Assembly: GCA_041685625.1 (NCBI GenBank)
Contig: JAWLFJ010000065.1
Span: forward strand, 1-21,417
Reading direction: 5' to 3'
DNA length: 21,417 bases
Origin: Albimonas sp041685625
GTDB lineage: Bacteria > Pseudomonadota > Alphaproteobacteria > Rhodobacterales > Rhodobacteraceae
Numbering within the stretch: the stretch's first letter is position 1; each line of letters starts with the position of its first letter. Shown here piece by piece: positions 7,893 to 15,266 of this stretch. A program made the translations under genes and the position numbers. Below the pieces are notes generated by a model. That model searched no databases and was not told the DNA's origin. It saw only the letters and a list, made by a program, of their open reading frames with translations.

Positions 7893-8243
7893 ATGTCCGT
7901 TCTGGCCGATGTCCCCCCGCACGTCTCCGCCCTGCAGCGGCTGCGCGAGAGCGTCGTCTCGCTGGCGACCCAGCTCGGCGCCCCGCTGTTCGAGACCCGC
8001 CTTGCGGAGCCCTTCCTGACGGCCGAGGAACGTCACCGCCGGCGCGACCTGCGGCGCCTCGCCGCCGCGCTCGACGGGCTGAACGAGCGTCAGCTCGAAG
8101 TCCTCGGCCTCTCTCGCGGGCTGATGCTGACCGAACTCGAGGACCGCTACGAGGAGATGCTGAACCGCCGCCGCGCGCTGACGGCGCTGTTCGACGGCGA
8201 CGCGCCGGAGGATGCGCCCGCGCGCCTCGAAGCCCCGCGCTGA
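7893..8243 (+). CDS. Small helical protein of unknown function with weak DUF1127-like motif
   Basis: This 116-residue cytoplasmic protein has no signal peptide or membrane segment and is predicted mostly helical. I do not recognise the family with confidence. The stretch RRDLRRLAAALDGLNERQLEVLGLSRG (in part, residues about 50-76) resembles the DUF1127 pattern of 'L..L..RQL.D.GL.R' found in many short alphaproteobacterial stress proteins, but this protein is longer and carries extra N- and C-terminal parts. The chosen start, ATG 7893, has GGAG 6 bases upstream; an ATG at 7881 is also in frame. It diverges from the ECF sigma gene, so it may belong to that sigma factor's regulon (inference). A perfect hairpin follows its stop. 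Confidence 0.65.
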   Translation: MSVLADVPPHVSALQRLRESVVSLATQLGAPLFETRLAEPFLTAEERHRRRDLRRLAAALDGLNERQLEVLGLSRGLMLTELEDRYEEMLNRRRALTALFDGDAPEDAPARLEAPR

Positions 8244-8251
8244 GTCGCGCC

Positions 8252-8279
8252 GTCCCCGCCGCGACGGATCGGCGGGGAC
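8252..8279 (+). terminator. Hairpin terminator candidate
   Basis: A perfect 10-bp inverted repeat (GTCCCCGCCG, 8252-8261, against CGGCGGGGAC, 8270-8279) with an 8-base loop begins 9 bases after the stop of the small gene. No T-run follows, so it is either a weak intrinsic terminator or an RNA-stabilising hairpin. Confidence 0.5.
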
Positions 8280-8350
8280 CGGCCTCCTCCGCGCCCGCGG
8301 GCCCCCGGCGCCCGCGCCGCGCAGCCGCCCTCCAGCGACAGGCCGACCGC

Positions 8351-9880
8351 ATGAGCCGCCAGCGACCGACCCTCCGCCTCGACGCCGCCCCGGCGCCCCG
8401 CGCTCCGGCCACGCCCGGCCCCGCCGCCCCGAGACCGGACGCCTCGCCCGTCCGCGCCGCGATCCTGCCCGGCGACGGCGTCGGGCCGGAGATCATGGAG
8501 GCGACGCTCCGCGTGCTCGAAGCCGCCGACGCCGCGGTCGACGCCGTGCCCGTCAGCCTCGGCGACCCCCGCACCGAAAGCGGCCGCGCCGAGTGGGAGG
8601 CGGGCCTCGCCCGGGTTCGCGAGACCGGCGCCCTCCTCAAGGGCCCGCTGGCGGGCGGCCTCTCGGCGCCGCTCCGCTCCGAACTTTCGCTCTACTGCCA
8701 CATCCGCCGCGCCACCGCGCTCTCGCCCTTCGTGCCGGCCCGGGGCCCCGGCATGGACGTCCTCGTGATCCGCGAGAGCGAGGAGGACCTCTATTGCGGG
8801 CTGGAGCACCGCCAGACCGCCGACGTCGCGCAATGCGTCAAGCTCGTCACCCGCCCCGCGGCCGAGCGCTTCCTGCGCACCGCCTTCGCCTGGGCCCGCG
8901 CCGCCGGGCGCAGACGCGTCACCTGCGTCACCAAGGACAACGTCCTTCGCCTGACCGACGGCCTCTTCCACGAAGTCTTCCGGGAGGTCGCCGCCGACAG
9001 CCCCGATCTCGCCGCCGACCACCTGATCGTCGACGCCGCCGCCGCGCGCATGGCCGAAGCGCCCGAGGGCTTCGACGTCATCGTCGCGCCGAACCTCTAC
9101 GGCGACATCCTCGCCGACCTCGCGGCGCAGATGGCCGGGCGCCCCTCGCTGACCCCCTCGGTCCGCATCGGCCCGCACGCGGCCGTGTTCGAGCCGGTGC
9201 ACGGCACCGCCTCGCACATCGCCGGCAAGGGCGCGGCCAACCCTTCCGGCCTGATCCTCTCGGCGGTCAAGATGCTGCGCCATCTCGGCCGCGGAGAAGC
9301 CGCGCGCCTGATCCGCGACGCCTGGCTGCGCACCATCGAGGACGGCGTGCACACGCCCGACATCCATCGCCCGAACATGAGCCGCCGGCGCGTCGGCTCC
9401 GCCGCTTTCGCGGACGCGCTGATCCAGCGGCTCGGCGAGGGTCCGGTGCGCCTCAGAGCCTCGGCTGAGGCCGAGCCCTTCGCACCGCCGGCCTGCCACT
9501 CCGTCACCGCCGCGCCGGGGGGGCGGCCCCCCCCGCCCCGCCGGCTCGCCGGGGTCGATCTCGCCTTGGTCGACGTCGAACTCGGGGCGGAGGTCCTCGC
9601 GGCGCGGCTCGCGCCGCTGGCGCCCCCCGGAATGTCGCTGGAACGGATCGCGAACCGCGGCGCCTTGGTCTGGTGTCGGGAGGCGGGCGCCCCGACGACC
9701 TCCCTGCTGGCGGACCAGTGGACCTGCCGCTTCACCGCCGAGGGCGCTGTTGCACCCGGCGCGGTGGCCGAGCTGATGCGTCGCGCTACGGAGGCCGGGC
9801 TGGAGGTGGTGCGGTCCGAGAACCTCTACGTCTTCGGCGACGTGCCCGGCTGGCGCCCGTTCGAGGCGGCGCGCGGCTGA
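8351..9880 (+). CDS. Isocitrate dehydrogenase-family enzyme with extra C-terminal domain (divergent)
   Basis: This 509-residue protein belongs to the isocitrate/isopropylmalate dehydrogenase superfamily. The first 34 residues are Ala/Pro-rich and likely disordered. The catalytic core begins AAILPGDGVGPEIME (36-50) and includes LVIRESEEDLYCGLEHRQT (R141, Y148), TKDNVLRLTDG (K195) and PNLYGDILADLAAQ (D252, D256). It ends with the nucleotide loop HGTASHIAGKGAANPSG. Residues 400-509 match the small extra domain of Thermus/Rickettsia-type isocitrate dehydrogenases, ending SENLYVFGDVPGW. The substrate loop, however, reads GPLAGGLSAPLRSELSLY (98-115). It keeps R109 but lacks the usual GGGxxSLNVxLR, so the serine and asparagine that contact isocitrate appear replaced by Gly and Ser. 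The coenzyme position (S-H-I) matches neither the typical NADP (K-Y) nor NAD (D-I) form. The substrate may therefore be isocitrate or a related 2-hydroxyacid. The start is supported only by a weak ribosome site. Confidence 0.85.
   Translation: MSRQRPTLRLDAAPAPRAPATPGPAAPRPDASPVRAAILPGDGVGPEIMEATLRVLEAADAAVDAVPVSLGDPRTESGRAEWEAGLARVRETGALLKGPLAGGLSAPLRSELSLYCHIRRATALSPFVPARGPGMDVLVIRESEEDLYCGLEHRQTADVAQCVKLVTRPAAERFLRTAFAWARAAGRRRVTCVTKDNVLRLTDGLFHEVFREVAADSPDLAADHLIVDAAAARMAEAPEGFDVIVAPNLYGDILADLAAQMAGRPSLTPSVRIGPHAAVFEPVHGTASHIAGKGAANPSGLILSAVKMLRHLGRGEAARLIRDAWLRTIEDGVHTPDIHRPNMSRRRVGSAAFADALIQRLGEGPVRLRASAEAEPFAPPACHSVTAAPGGRPPPPRRLAGVDLALVDVELGAEVLAARLAPLAPPGMSLERIANRGALVWCREAGAPTTSLLADQWTCRFTAEGAVAPGAVAELMRRATEAGLEVVRSENLYVFGDVPGWRPFEAARG
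9517..9534. repeat. G7/C8 homopolymer inverted repeat inside the dehydrogenase gene
   Basis: A run of seven G (9517-9523) and a run of eight C (9527-9534) are separated by CGG. They lie exactly in the linker between the catalytic core and the C-terminal domain, encoding PGGRPPPP. The reading frame is intact across both runs. Such runs are prone to slippage in replication and in sequencing. Confidence 0.8.
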
Positions 9881-9892
9881 GCGGACCGGATC

Positions 9893-9929
9893 GCGGGGCG
9901 GGAGGGATCGGGCTCCCCTCCCGCCCCGC
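9893..9929 (+). terminator. Perfect 14-bp hairpin after the dehydrogenase gene
   Basis: GCGGGGCGGGAGGG (9893-9906) pairs perfectly with 9916-9929 around a 9-base loop, starting 12 bases after the stop codon. The stem is very stable but is followed by GCAGGGACGGG rather than a T-run, so it is a terminator-like or 3'-end protecting structure. Confidence 0.6.
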
Positions 9930-10185
9930 AGGGACGGGAAATCATCCCACGACGTCTCTCCAAGCGCCGTCACGGGAAGGCTGCACCCCTCCGGGACGGC
10001 CACGCCGCGCGAGGCCGCTGCGGGCCCGCATGCGCTCCCCGGGACGCCCCGGGTGTCGCGTCAGGGAAGATAGTCGACGCCGAAACTCTCCCACAAGGTG
10101 AATATTCGCCGCGCCCCGCTCCGGCGCGCGCTTTCGCGCCCGACCGGCGATTGGCCTTGACCCCGTCCTCCGTCAGGATGACCCC
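9930..10185 (+). promoter_or_regulatory. Promoter region of the NhaR-like regulator
   Basis: No gene is seen in this stretch. The only AT-rich island is the near-palindrome GGTGAATATTCGCC at 10097-10110 (perfect core GAATATTC). It lies 76 bases before the regulator's ATG and could be its autoregulatory operator. A short stem with arms CCCCGGG and CCCCGGG-like bases occurs around 10037-10053. AGGA at 10176-10179 is the ribosome site for the ATG at 10186. No clear sigma-70 hexamers were found. Confidence 0.35.
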
Positions 10186-11082
10186 ATGTCGGGCCTGAAC
10201 TACAATCACCTGCGCTACTTCTGGGCCGTCGCGCACGAGGGCAACCTCACCCGCGCGGCGGAGCGGCTGAACGTCTCGCAGTCCTCCCTCTCGGTGCAGA
10301 TCCGAAAGCTCGAGGAACGCCTCGGCCATCCCCTCTTCGAGCGCGTCGGCCGAGGTCTTCGTCTGACCGAGGCCGGGCGCATCGCGCTCGACCGCGCCGA
10401 CGCCATCTTCGCGGCGGGCGAGGAACTGACGCAGATCCTCTCCGGCGCCGGGGCCGCACGGCAGGTGCTGCGCGTCGGCGCCCTCGCCACCCTCTCGCGC
10501 AACTTCCAGGTCGCCTTCCTGCGCCCGCTGCTGGGCGATCCCTCGGTCGAGCTGGTGCTACGCTCCGGCGCCCAGGGCGAACTCCTCGCTCAGCTCGAGG
10601 CGCACCGTCTCGACCTCGTGCTCGCCAATCGCCCGCCGCCCCGCGACGCCGCGACGCCCTGGATCTCGCACGCGCTCGACGAGCAGACGGTCAGCCTCGT
10701 CGGCGCCCCCGCCCGCGTCGGCGAGGGACGCGACCTCGCCGCCCTCCTCGCCGAGGAGCCGCTGCTGCTGCCGACGCCCGAAAGCGCCCTCCGCGCCGAT
10801 TTCGACGCGCTCGCGGACCGCCTCGGCCTGCGCCCGCTGATCGCGGCGGAGGTCGACGACATGGCGATGCTCCGCCTCCTCGCGCGGGAGGACGCGGGCC
10901 TCGCCGTCGCCCCCCCCATCGTCGTGCGCGACGAGCTCGCCTCCGGCCGTCTGGTGGAGGCCGCGCGCCTGCCGGGCCTCGTAGAGAGCTTCCACGCCGT
11001 TACGCTGGAGCGGCGCTTCCCCAACCCGCTGATCCGCCGCCTGCTCGACGCCGCCGAGGCCGGGGCGCCGGCCGAGGCGTGA
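10186..11082 (+). CDS. LysR-family transcriptional regulator, NhaR-like
   Basis: This 298-residue LysR regulator has an N-terminal winged helix-turn-helix beginning LNYNHLRYFWAVAHEGNLTR (residues 4-23) and continuing AAERLNVSQSSLSVQIRKLE. The unusual YNHLxYFWxVAxxGxLTxAAExLN pattern is the signature of NhaR, the Na+-responsive activator of nhaA in enterobacteria, more than of general LysR proteins. Residues about 92-290 form the effector-binding domain (VLRVGALATLSRNFQ...). The ATG has AGGA 6-7 bases upstream. Its stop is one base from the stop of the convergent sbmA gene. Possible targets are the upstream dehydrogenase, its own gene or the Mrp operon about 4 kb away. None is demonstrated by the sequence. 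Confidence 0.9.
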   Translation: MSGLNYNHLRYFWAVAHEGNLTRAAERLNVSQSSLSVQIRKLEERLGHPLFERVGRGLRLTEAGRIALDRADAIFAAGEELTQILSGAGAARQVLRVGALATLSRNFQVAFLRPLLGDPSVELVLRSGAQGELLAQLEAHRLDLVLANRPPPRDAATPWISHALDEQTVSLVGAPARVGEGRDLAALLAEEPLLLPTPESALRADFDALADRLGLRPLIAAEVDDMAMLRLLAREDAGLAVAPPIVVRDELASGRLVEAARLPGLVESFHAVTLERRFPNPLIRRLLDAAEAGAPAEA

Positions 11083-11083
11083 C

Positions 11084-12331
11084 TCACTCCGCCGGCGCCG
11101 CCCCGTCGGGATCGGCGCGCGGCACGCCGAAGGCCGCCGCCTCGCGCTCGATCTCGTCCAGCGGCCGCCCGTCGATCATCAGCTCGAACGCCTTCAGGCG
11201 CTTGTAGATCGACATCAGCTCCACGATCGTGGTCCAGCTCATCACCAGGAACTGGAAGCTGTTCTCGACCCGTCCGAAGGCGCGGATGATCTGCTGCATG
11301 ACGCCGAGCGTGAAGCCCGCGCCCACGATGGTAGGCCCGAGCGCGATGTAGGGCAGGATGACGCCGGCCTGAAGGTAGCCGTAGCGCACGACGTTGAAGT
11401 AGAGATAGTTGAGATACAGACGGAAATAGTTGCGACGCACGTTGTCGTAGAGTTCGCCCAGCGTCGGCGGCTTGGCCCGGCCCGGATCGTCCTCGCCCAG
11501 CACCAGTTCCTTGCGGTAGGCCGCCTCCACGCGCTGGTTGCGGAACTCGAGCCCCGGCAGCTTGATCCCCGCCAGCGCCAGGATCGCGGTCCCGAAGATC
11601 GACCAGAGGATCGCCACGAACACCAGCGGCTGCGGCACGTCGCCGACGATCGGCAGGCGCGTGATCTCGGCCGAAAGTCCCCAGAGGATCGGCAGGAACG
11701 CGATCAGCGTCATCACCGCGTCGATCAGGCGCGAGCCGAGGCTCTCCATGATCCGCGCGAAGGCCATCGTGTCCTCCTGGATGCGCTGGGAGGCGCCCTC
11801 GATATGCCTCACGCGCGGCCAGATGGAGGTGTAGTACTCGTTCATCGCCGTGCGCCAGCGGAAGACGTAATGGCTCGTGAAGAACGATCCGATCACGGCG
11901 GTGGTGATGAACACCATGGCGATGGTCAGGAAGGTGAAGAGCTGACCGTAGTACTCGCCCGGCGTCACCGCCTCCGGATCCGCCAGCGCGTTCTGGATCA
12001 GGTCGTAGAACGTCCCGAACCACTGGTTGATCATCACGTCGAGCTGCACCTGGAACCAGGTGATGAACACGATCAGCGTCGAGCCCGCGACCGACCACCG
12101 CGCCCAGGGATGCGGCGCGATCCTGAGCCAGACCGCCGCGAAGACCGCGTAGCAGATCGCGACGAACTCATAGAGCCAGACGCGCTCCGGCTCCCAGCCG
12201 AACGCCCCCGCGATGCCGAGCGGATCCTCGAAGCCGGACAGGCCGAGGTTCCAGCCGAGGATGCAGATCAGCGACCAGACCGCGGCCGAGAGCACGAACA
12301 GCTTCGGCCGGGGGAAGAAGGAATGGAACAT
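11084..12331 (-). CDS. sbmA: SbmA/BacA-family peptide transporter
   Basis: This 415-residue inner-membrane protein closely matches the SbmA/BacA family (about 400-420 residues). These are proton-driven importers of proline-rich antimicrobial peptides, microcins and similar compounds. In rhizobia and Brucella, BacA is needed for chronic host infection. Family features seen are MFHSFFPRPKLFVLSAAVW at the start, TWFQVQLDVMINQWFGTFYD (about 91-110), the RWRTAMNEYY and IEGASQRIQEDTMAFARIME segments, and the C-terminal SFQFLVMSWTTIVELMSIYK with RLKAFE. The ATP-binding domain found in the related BclA proteins is absent. The ATG has GGGAGG about 7 bases upstream. It converges on the LysR gene with one base between stops and appears monocistronic. 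Confidence 0.93.
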   Translation of the reverse strand: MFHSFFPRPKLFVLSAAVWSLICILGWNLGLSGFEDPLGIAGAFGWEPERVWLYEFVAICYAVFAAVWLRIAPHPWARWSVAGSTLIVFITWFQVQLDVMINQWFGTFYDLIQNALADPEAVTPGEYYGQLFTFLTIAMVFITTAVIGSFFTSHYVFRWRTAMNEYYTSIWPRVRHIEGASQRIQEDTMAFARIMESLGSRLIDAVMTLIAFLPILWGLSAEITRLPIVGDVPQPLVFVAILWSIFGTAILALAGIKLPGLEFRNQRVEAAYRKELVLGEDDPGRAKPPTLGELYDNVRRNYFRLYLNYLYFNVVRYGYLQAGVILPYIALGPTIVGAGFTLGVMQQIIRAFGRVENSFQFLVMSWTTIVELMSIYKRLKAFELMIDGRPLDEIEREAAAFGVPRADPDGAAPAE

Positions 12332-12465
12332 CGCGCGCCTCCCGCGGGCCGGGCCGACGCGGCCCGCTTCGCGCGTCAGCTAGACGACGCCGCGCCGGTT
12401 TCCACAACCCTCAGGCGCCGGCCGCGCGCGGCGGCGTGAACGGACGCGACGGGGCCGCGCCGCAC
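12332..12465 (-). promoter_or_regulatory. Promoter region of sbmA and 3' flank of the cupin gene
   Basis: These 134 bases lie between two minus-strand genes. They hold the sbmA ribosome site and presumably its promoter, for which no convincing hexamers were found. A perfect palindrome GCCGCGCGCGGC at 12421-12432 could form the 3' end of the cupin operon transcript. Confidence 0.35.
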
Positions 12466-12888
12466 TCAGCGCCGCGGCCGCCGCGCCTCCAGCACCGCGT
12501 CGAGCTCGGGCAGCATCACGATCCCGTCCTGATCGTCGCCCGAGCCGTGCACCACGATCCAGGTGCAGGGCGCGCCGGAGGCGTTGCAGGGCGCGTGCGG
12601 CACGCCGCCGGGGATGTAGGTCTGCTCGCCCGCCTTCACCTGCATGACGTGCTCGAGCCCGTCGCCGTAATGCACCTCGCATTCGCCATCCATAAGATAG
12701 GCGATGGTCTCGATCCCGTCGTGGTGATGCGCCTTGGCGCGCGCGCCGGGCGGCATCGGCATGATCGCCATGCAGACCATCTCCGCCCCGACGTTGCCGC
12801 GCGACGGCCCGCGCCCGTAGACGACGCCCTGCGCGCCCTCGTAGGTCTCGCCGGGCCTCACGATCCGCACCCTGTCCGCGTCCGACAT
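12466..12888 (-). CDS. Small single-domain cupin protein
   Basis: This 140-residue protein is a one-domain cupin. Motif 1 is PGARAKAHHHDGIETIAYLMDG (split: H54-H56, E60, G68) and motif 2 is GEQTYIPGGVPHAPCN (H98), giving a complete His/His/Glu/His metal site. Such proteins may be dioxygenases, isomerases or ligand-binding regulators; the sequence does not decide. The ATG at 12888 follows a purine-rich GGGAGGGGACGGAG and lies 16 bases after the ATPase gene. It is therefore the last gene of the radical SAM-YnjBCD operon. A start at 12927 would overlap the ATPase and adds a non-cupin extension, so it is less likely. Confidence 0.85.
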   Translation of the reverse strand: MSDADRVRIVRPGETYEGAQGVVYGRGPSRGNVGAEMVCMAIMPMPPGARAKAHHHDGIETIAYLMDGECEVHYGDGLEHVMQVKAGEQTYIPGGVPHAPCNASGAPCTWIVVHGSGDDQDGIVMLPELDAVLEARRPRR

Positions 12889-12904
12889 CTCCGTCCCCTC
12901 CCGT

Positions 12905-13540
12905 CTATCCGGCCAGCTCCACGACACGCCCGCCCGCGGCCTCCGCGTCGGCCGGATCGTGCGTCACCAGCAGCACCGGCAGCCCCCGCTCCCGCGCGAG
13001 GCCGAACACCAGCTCGCGCGTCCGGGCGCGCAGCGGCGCGTCCAGCTTCCCGAAAGGCTCGTCGAGCAGCAAGGCCCGCGGCGCCGCCAGCAGCGCCCGC
13101 ATCAGCGCCACCCGCGCCCGCTGCCCGCCGCTCAGCGTCGCCGGATCGCGCCCCGCCATGCCGCCGAGGTCGACCGACTCCAGCGCCGCCTCGATCCGCG
13201 CCCGGCGATCGGCCCCCTTCACCGCGGCCGGCAGCCCGAAGCCGAGATTGCCGCCGACGCTCAGATGCGGAAACAGCATCTCGTCCTGGAACAGGATCCC
13301 GATCCGCCGCCGCTCCGTCGGCAGCCCCGTCACGTCCCGCCCGTCGAGCCGCACCCGCCCGCGCAGTTCGAACTCCGGGGCGAGCGAGCCCGCCGCCGCC
13401 GCCAGCAGCGTCGACTTTCCCGAGCCCGAGGGCCCCATCACCGTCAGCGCCTCGCCCGGCGCCACGCCCGCGTCCAGCGCCGCGATCTCCCGCCCCGCGA
13501 GACGGACCGAGACGCCTTCGAACCGCAGCCCGTCAGCCAC
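12905..13540 (-). CDS. ynjD: ABC transporter ATP-binding protein, YnjD-like
   Basis: This 211-residue ATPase has all ABC motifs: Walker A GPSGSGKST (36-44), Q-loop Q85, signature LSGGQRARV (136-144), Walker B ALLLDEP (156-162) and H-loop H194 in LLVTHDP. Short length and flanking genes place it in the YnjD family (COG4136). This is the energising subunit of the YnjBCD importer, whose substrate is unknown. It starts with GTG at 13540 and overlaps the end of the permease gene by 8 bases, so it is translationally coupled to it. Confidence 0.9.
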   Translation of the reverse strand: MADGLRFEGVSVRLAGREIAALDAGVAPGEALTVMGPSGSGKSTLLAAAAGSLAPEFELRGRVRLDGRDVTGLPTERRRIGILFQDEMLFPHLSVGGNLGFGLPAAVKGADRRARIEAALESVDLGGMAGRDPATLSGGQRARVALMRALLAAPRALLLDEPFGKLDAPLRARTRELVFGLARERGLPVLLVTHDPADAEAAGGRVVELAG

Positions 13541-15266
13541 GCAGCGCCCTCCGGTTGCGCCAGATCAGCCGCGGCCCGACCGCCGCCAGCAGGAAGGGCA
13601 GCGCCGCCGCCCCAGCCTGCGCCAGCGCCCAGACCCCGATCGCCCGGCGGTCCCCGCCCGAGGCCAGCGCCACCGCCTCCGTCGTCAGCGTCGGCACGCG
13701 CCCGCCCCCGATCAGCAGCGTCGGCAGATACTGCCCCACGCTCACCGCGAAGCCCACCGCGAACGCCGTCAGAAGCGGCGCCAGCATCATCGGCGCCCGC
13801 ACCCGCCAGAGGACGCCCCAGCCCGAGGCCCCGAGCGCCGCCCCCGCCGTCGCCCAGCGCCGGTCCCAGGCCCGCCACGGATCGCTCAGGGAGAGGAAGA
13901 CGTAAGGCAGCACGAACACCAGATGCGCGGCGGCGACCGAGGCCCAGCCCCCCTCCAACCCCGCCGCCAGCGCGAGCCGCTGCAGCCCCGGCAGGAACGC
14001 CACCTGCGGCACGATCAGGGGCAGATAGAGCAGCCAGAGCGCCCCAGCCCCCGGCCGCCGCCCGCGCCGGAACTCCGTCTCGAGGCACGCCGCCGCCAGC
14101 CCCAGCGCCGCCACCGTCGCCGCCAGCGCGATGCCCAGCGTCGCCAGCGCCGGCCCGGCCATCGCCGGCCCGTGCCGCGCCCAGCTCCGCAGCGTCCAGC
14201 CGTCGGGCAAGGCCTCCGGAAAGGTCCAGAGCCCCGCGCAGGACCAGACGGCGAGCCCGGCGAGCCCGAACCCTGCCGCCGCCGCCGTCGCCGTCGCGGC
14301 CAGCAGGCCGGCGCCCCGCGCCGCGCCCTCCGCCGCCGCGGGCCAGCGGGCGCCCCCCTCGGCCCAGCGCCGTCCGAGCCGCCCGACCCCGACCTCCCCG
14401 GCGCGCCACGCCGCCAGAGCGCCCGCCACCAGCCCGAGCTGCAGCAACGCCCCCGCCGAAGCCACCGACCGCCACGCGAGGTCCGGATCGTTCATCCACC
14501 CGACGATCCGCACCGCCAGCGTCGGCGGCGCGTTCGGCCCGAGGATCGCCGCCACGTCCACCACGCTCATCGAATAGGCCAGCACCGCATAGACCGGCAG
14601 CCGGATCTGCGGCCAGATCCGCGGCAGCACCGCCTTCAGCCAACCACTGACCCGCCCCTGCCCCAGGGCCCGCGCGACCAGAAGCGTCCGCCCGGCCTCC
14701 GCCTGCACGCTCGCCGCCAGCGTCATCAGGAGGAGGAACGGCACCTCCTTGGCCACCAGCCCCGCGACCAGCGCCAGCCCGAGCGGATCCTGCACCACCA
14801 GCACGTCCGGCGGCGTCTCCCACCCCGTCAGCCACGGAGACGCGGCGCGCACCGCCCAGCCGGAAGGCGCGATGAGAAAGGCCAGCCCGAACGCCGCCGC
14901 CGCATGCGGCATCGCGAGGATCGGCGACAGCCCCCGCTCCACCCAGCGCCAGACCCGCGTCCCCTGCCATCCCGCGCAGATCAGCAGCGTCAGGCCCAGC
15001 GACACGACGGTCGCCAGCACCCCGACGCCGAGGCTCAGCCCCGCCGCCCGCGCCAGCCCCGGCCAGGCGAACAGCGTGCGCCACGCCTCCAGCGAGAACC
15101 CCGCGGCCCCCAGCTCCGGCGCCCAGCCGAAGGCCGGCCCGACCGCCCCGGCCAGCCCCGCCGCCACCGGCCCCAGCATCAGCGCCAAGGTCAGCGCGGG
15201 CGCCCAGCCTGGCCCGCGCCGTCGCCTTCGGGCGCGCCGGACCCCAACCGCAGCCGCCTCGGTCAG
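13533..15266 (-). CDS. ynjC: ABC transporter fused permease, YnjC-like (CTG start proposed)
   Basis: This large permease is two membrane domains fused in tandem, as in E. coli YnjC (COG4135). The first half carries the permease loop QAEAGRTLLVARALGQG, followed by SGWLKAVLPRIWPQI. The second half has the more degenerate WRAWDRRWATAGAALGASGW, followed by WRVRAPMMLAPLL. About 12 membrane segments are visible. No ATG or GTG lies near the expected start. The CTG at 15266 overlaps the ynjB TGA as CTGA, mirroring ATGA coupling elsewhere. It gives TEAAAVGVRRARRRRRGPGW followed by the first helix, 577 residues in all. A TTG at 15188 or the ATG at 15179 would remove the basic N-terminus and cut into helix 1, and neither has a ribosome site. 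Family identity is firm; the start is uncertain. Confidence 0.85.
   Translation of the reverse strand: MTEAAAVGVRRARRRRRGPGWAPALTLALMLGPVAAGLAGAVGPAFGWAPELGAAGFSLEAWRTLFAWPGLARAAGLSLGVGVLATVVSLGLTLLICAGWQGTRVWRWVERGLSPILAMPHAAAAFGLAFLIAPSGWAVRAASPWLTGWETPPDVLVVQDPLGLALVAGLVAKEVPFLLLMTLAASVQAEAGRTLLVARALGQGRVSGWLKAVLPRIWPQIRLPVYAVLAYSMSVVDVAAILGPNAPPTLAVRIVGWMNDPDLAWRSVASAGALLQLGLVAGALAAWRAGEVGVGRLGRRWAEGGARWPAAAEGAARGAGLLAATATAAAAGFGLAGLAVWSCAGLWTFPEALPDGWTLRSWARHGPAMAGPALATLGIALAATVAALGLAAACLETEFRRGRRPGAGALWLLYLPLIVPQVAFLPGLQRLALAAGLEGGWASVAAAHLVFVLPYVFLSLSDPWRAWDRRWATAGAALGASGWGVLWRVRAPMMLAPLLTAFAVGFAVSVGQYLPTLLIGGGRVPTLTTEAVALASGGDRRAIGVWALAQAGAAALPFLLAAVGPRLIWRNRRALRG

Noticed and set aside
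8147..10003. Minus-strand open frame of 618 codons opposite the dehydrogenase gene
   Set aside because: It is antisense to a conserved enzyme and its translation is low-complexity without motifs.
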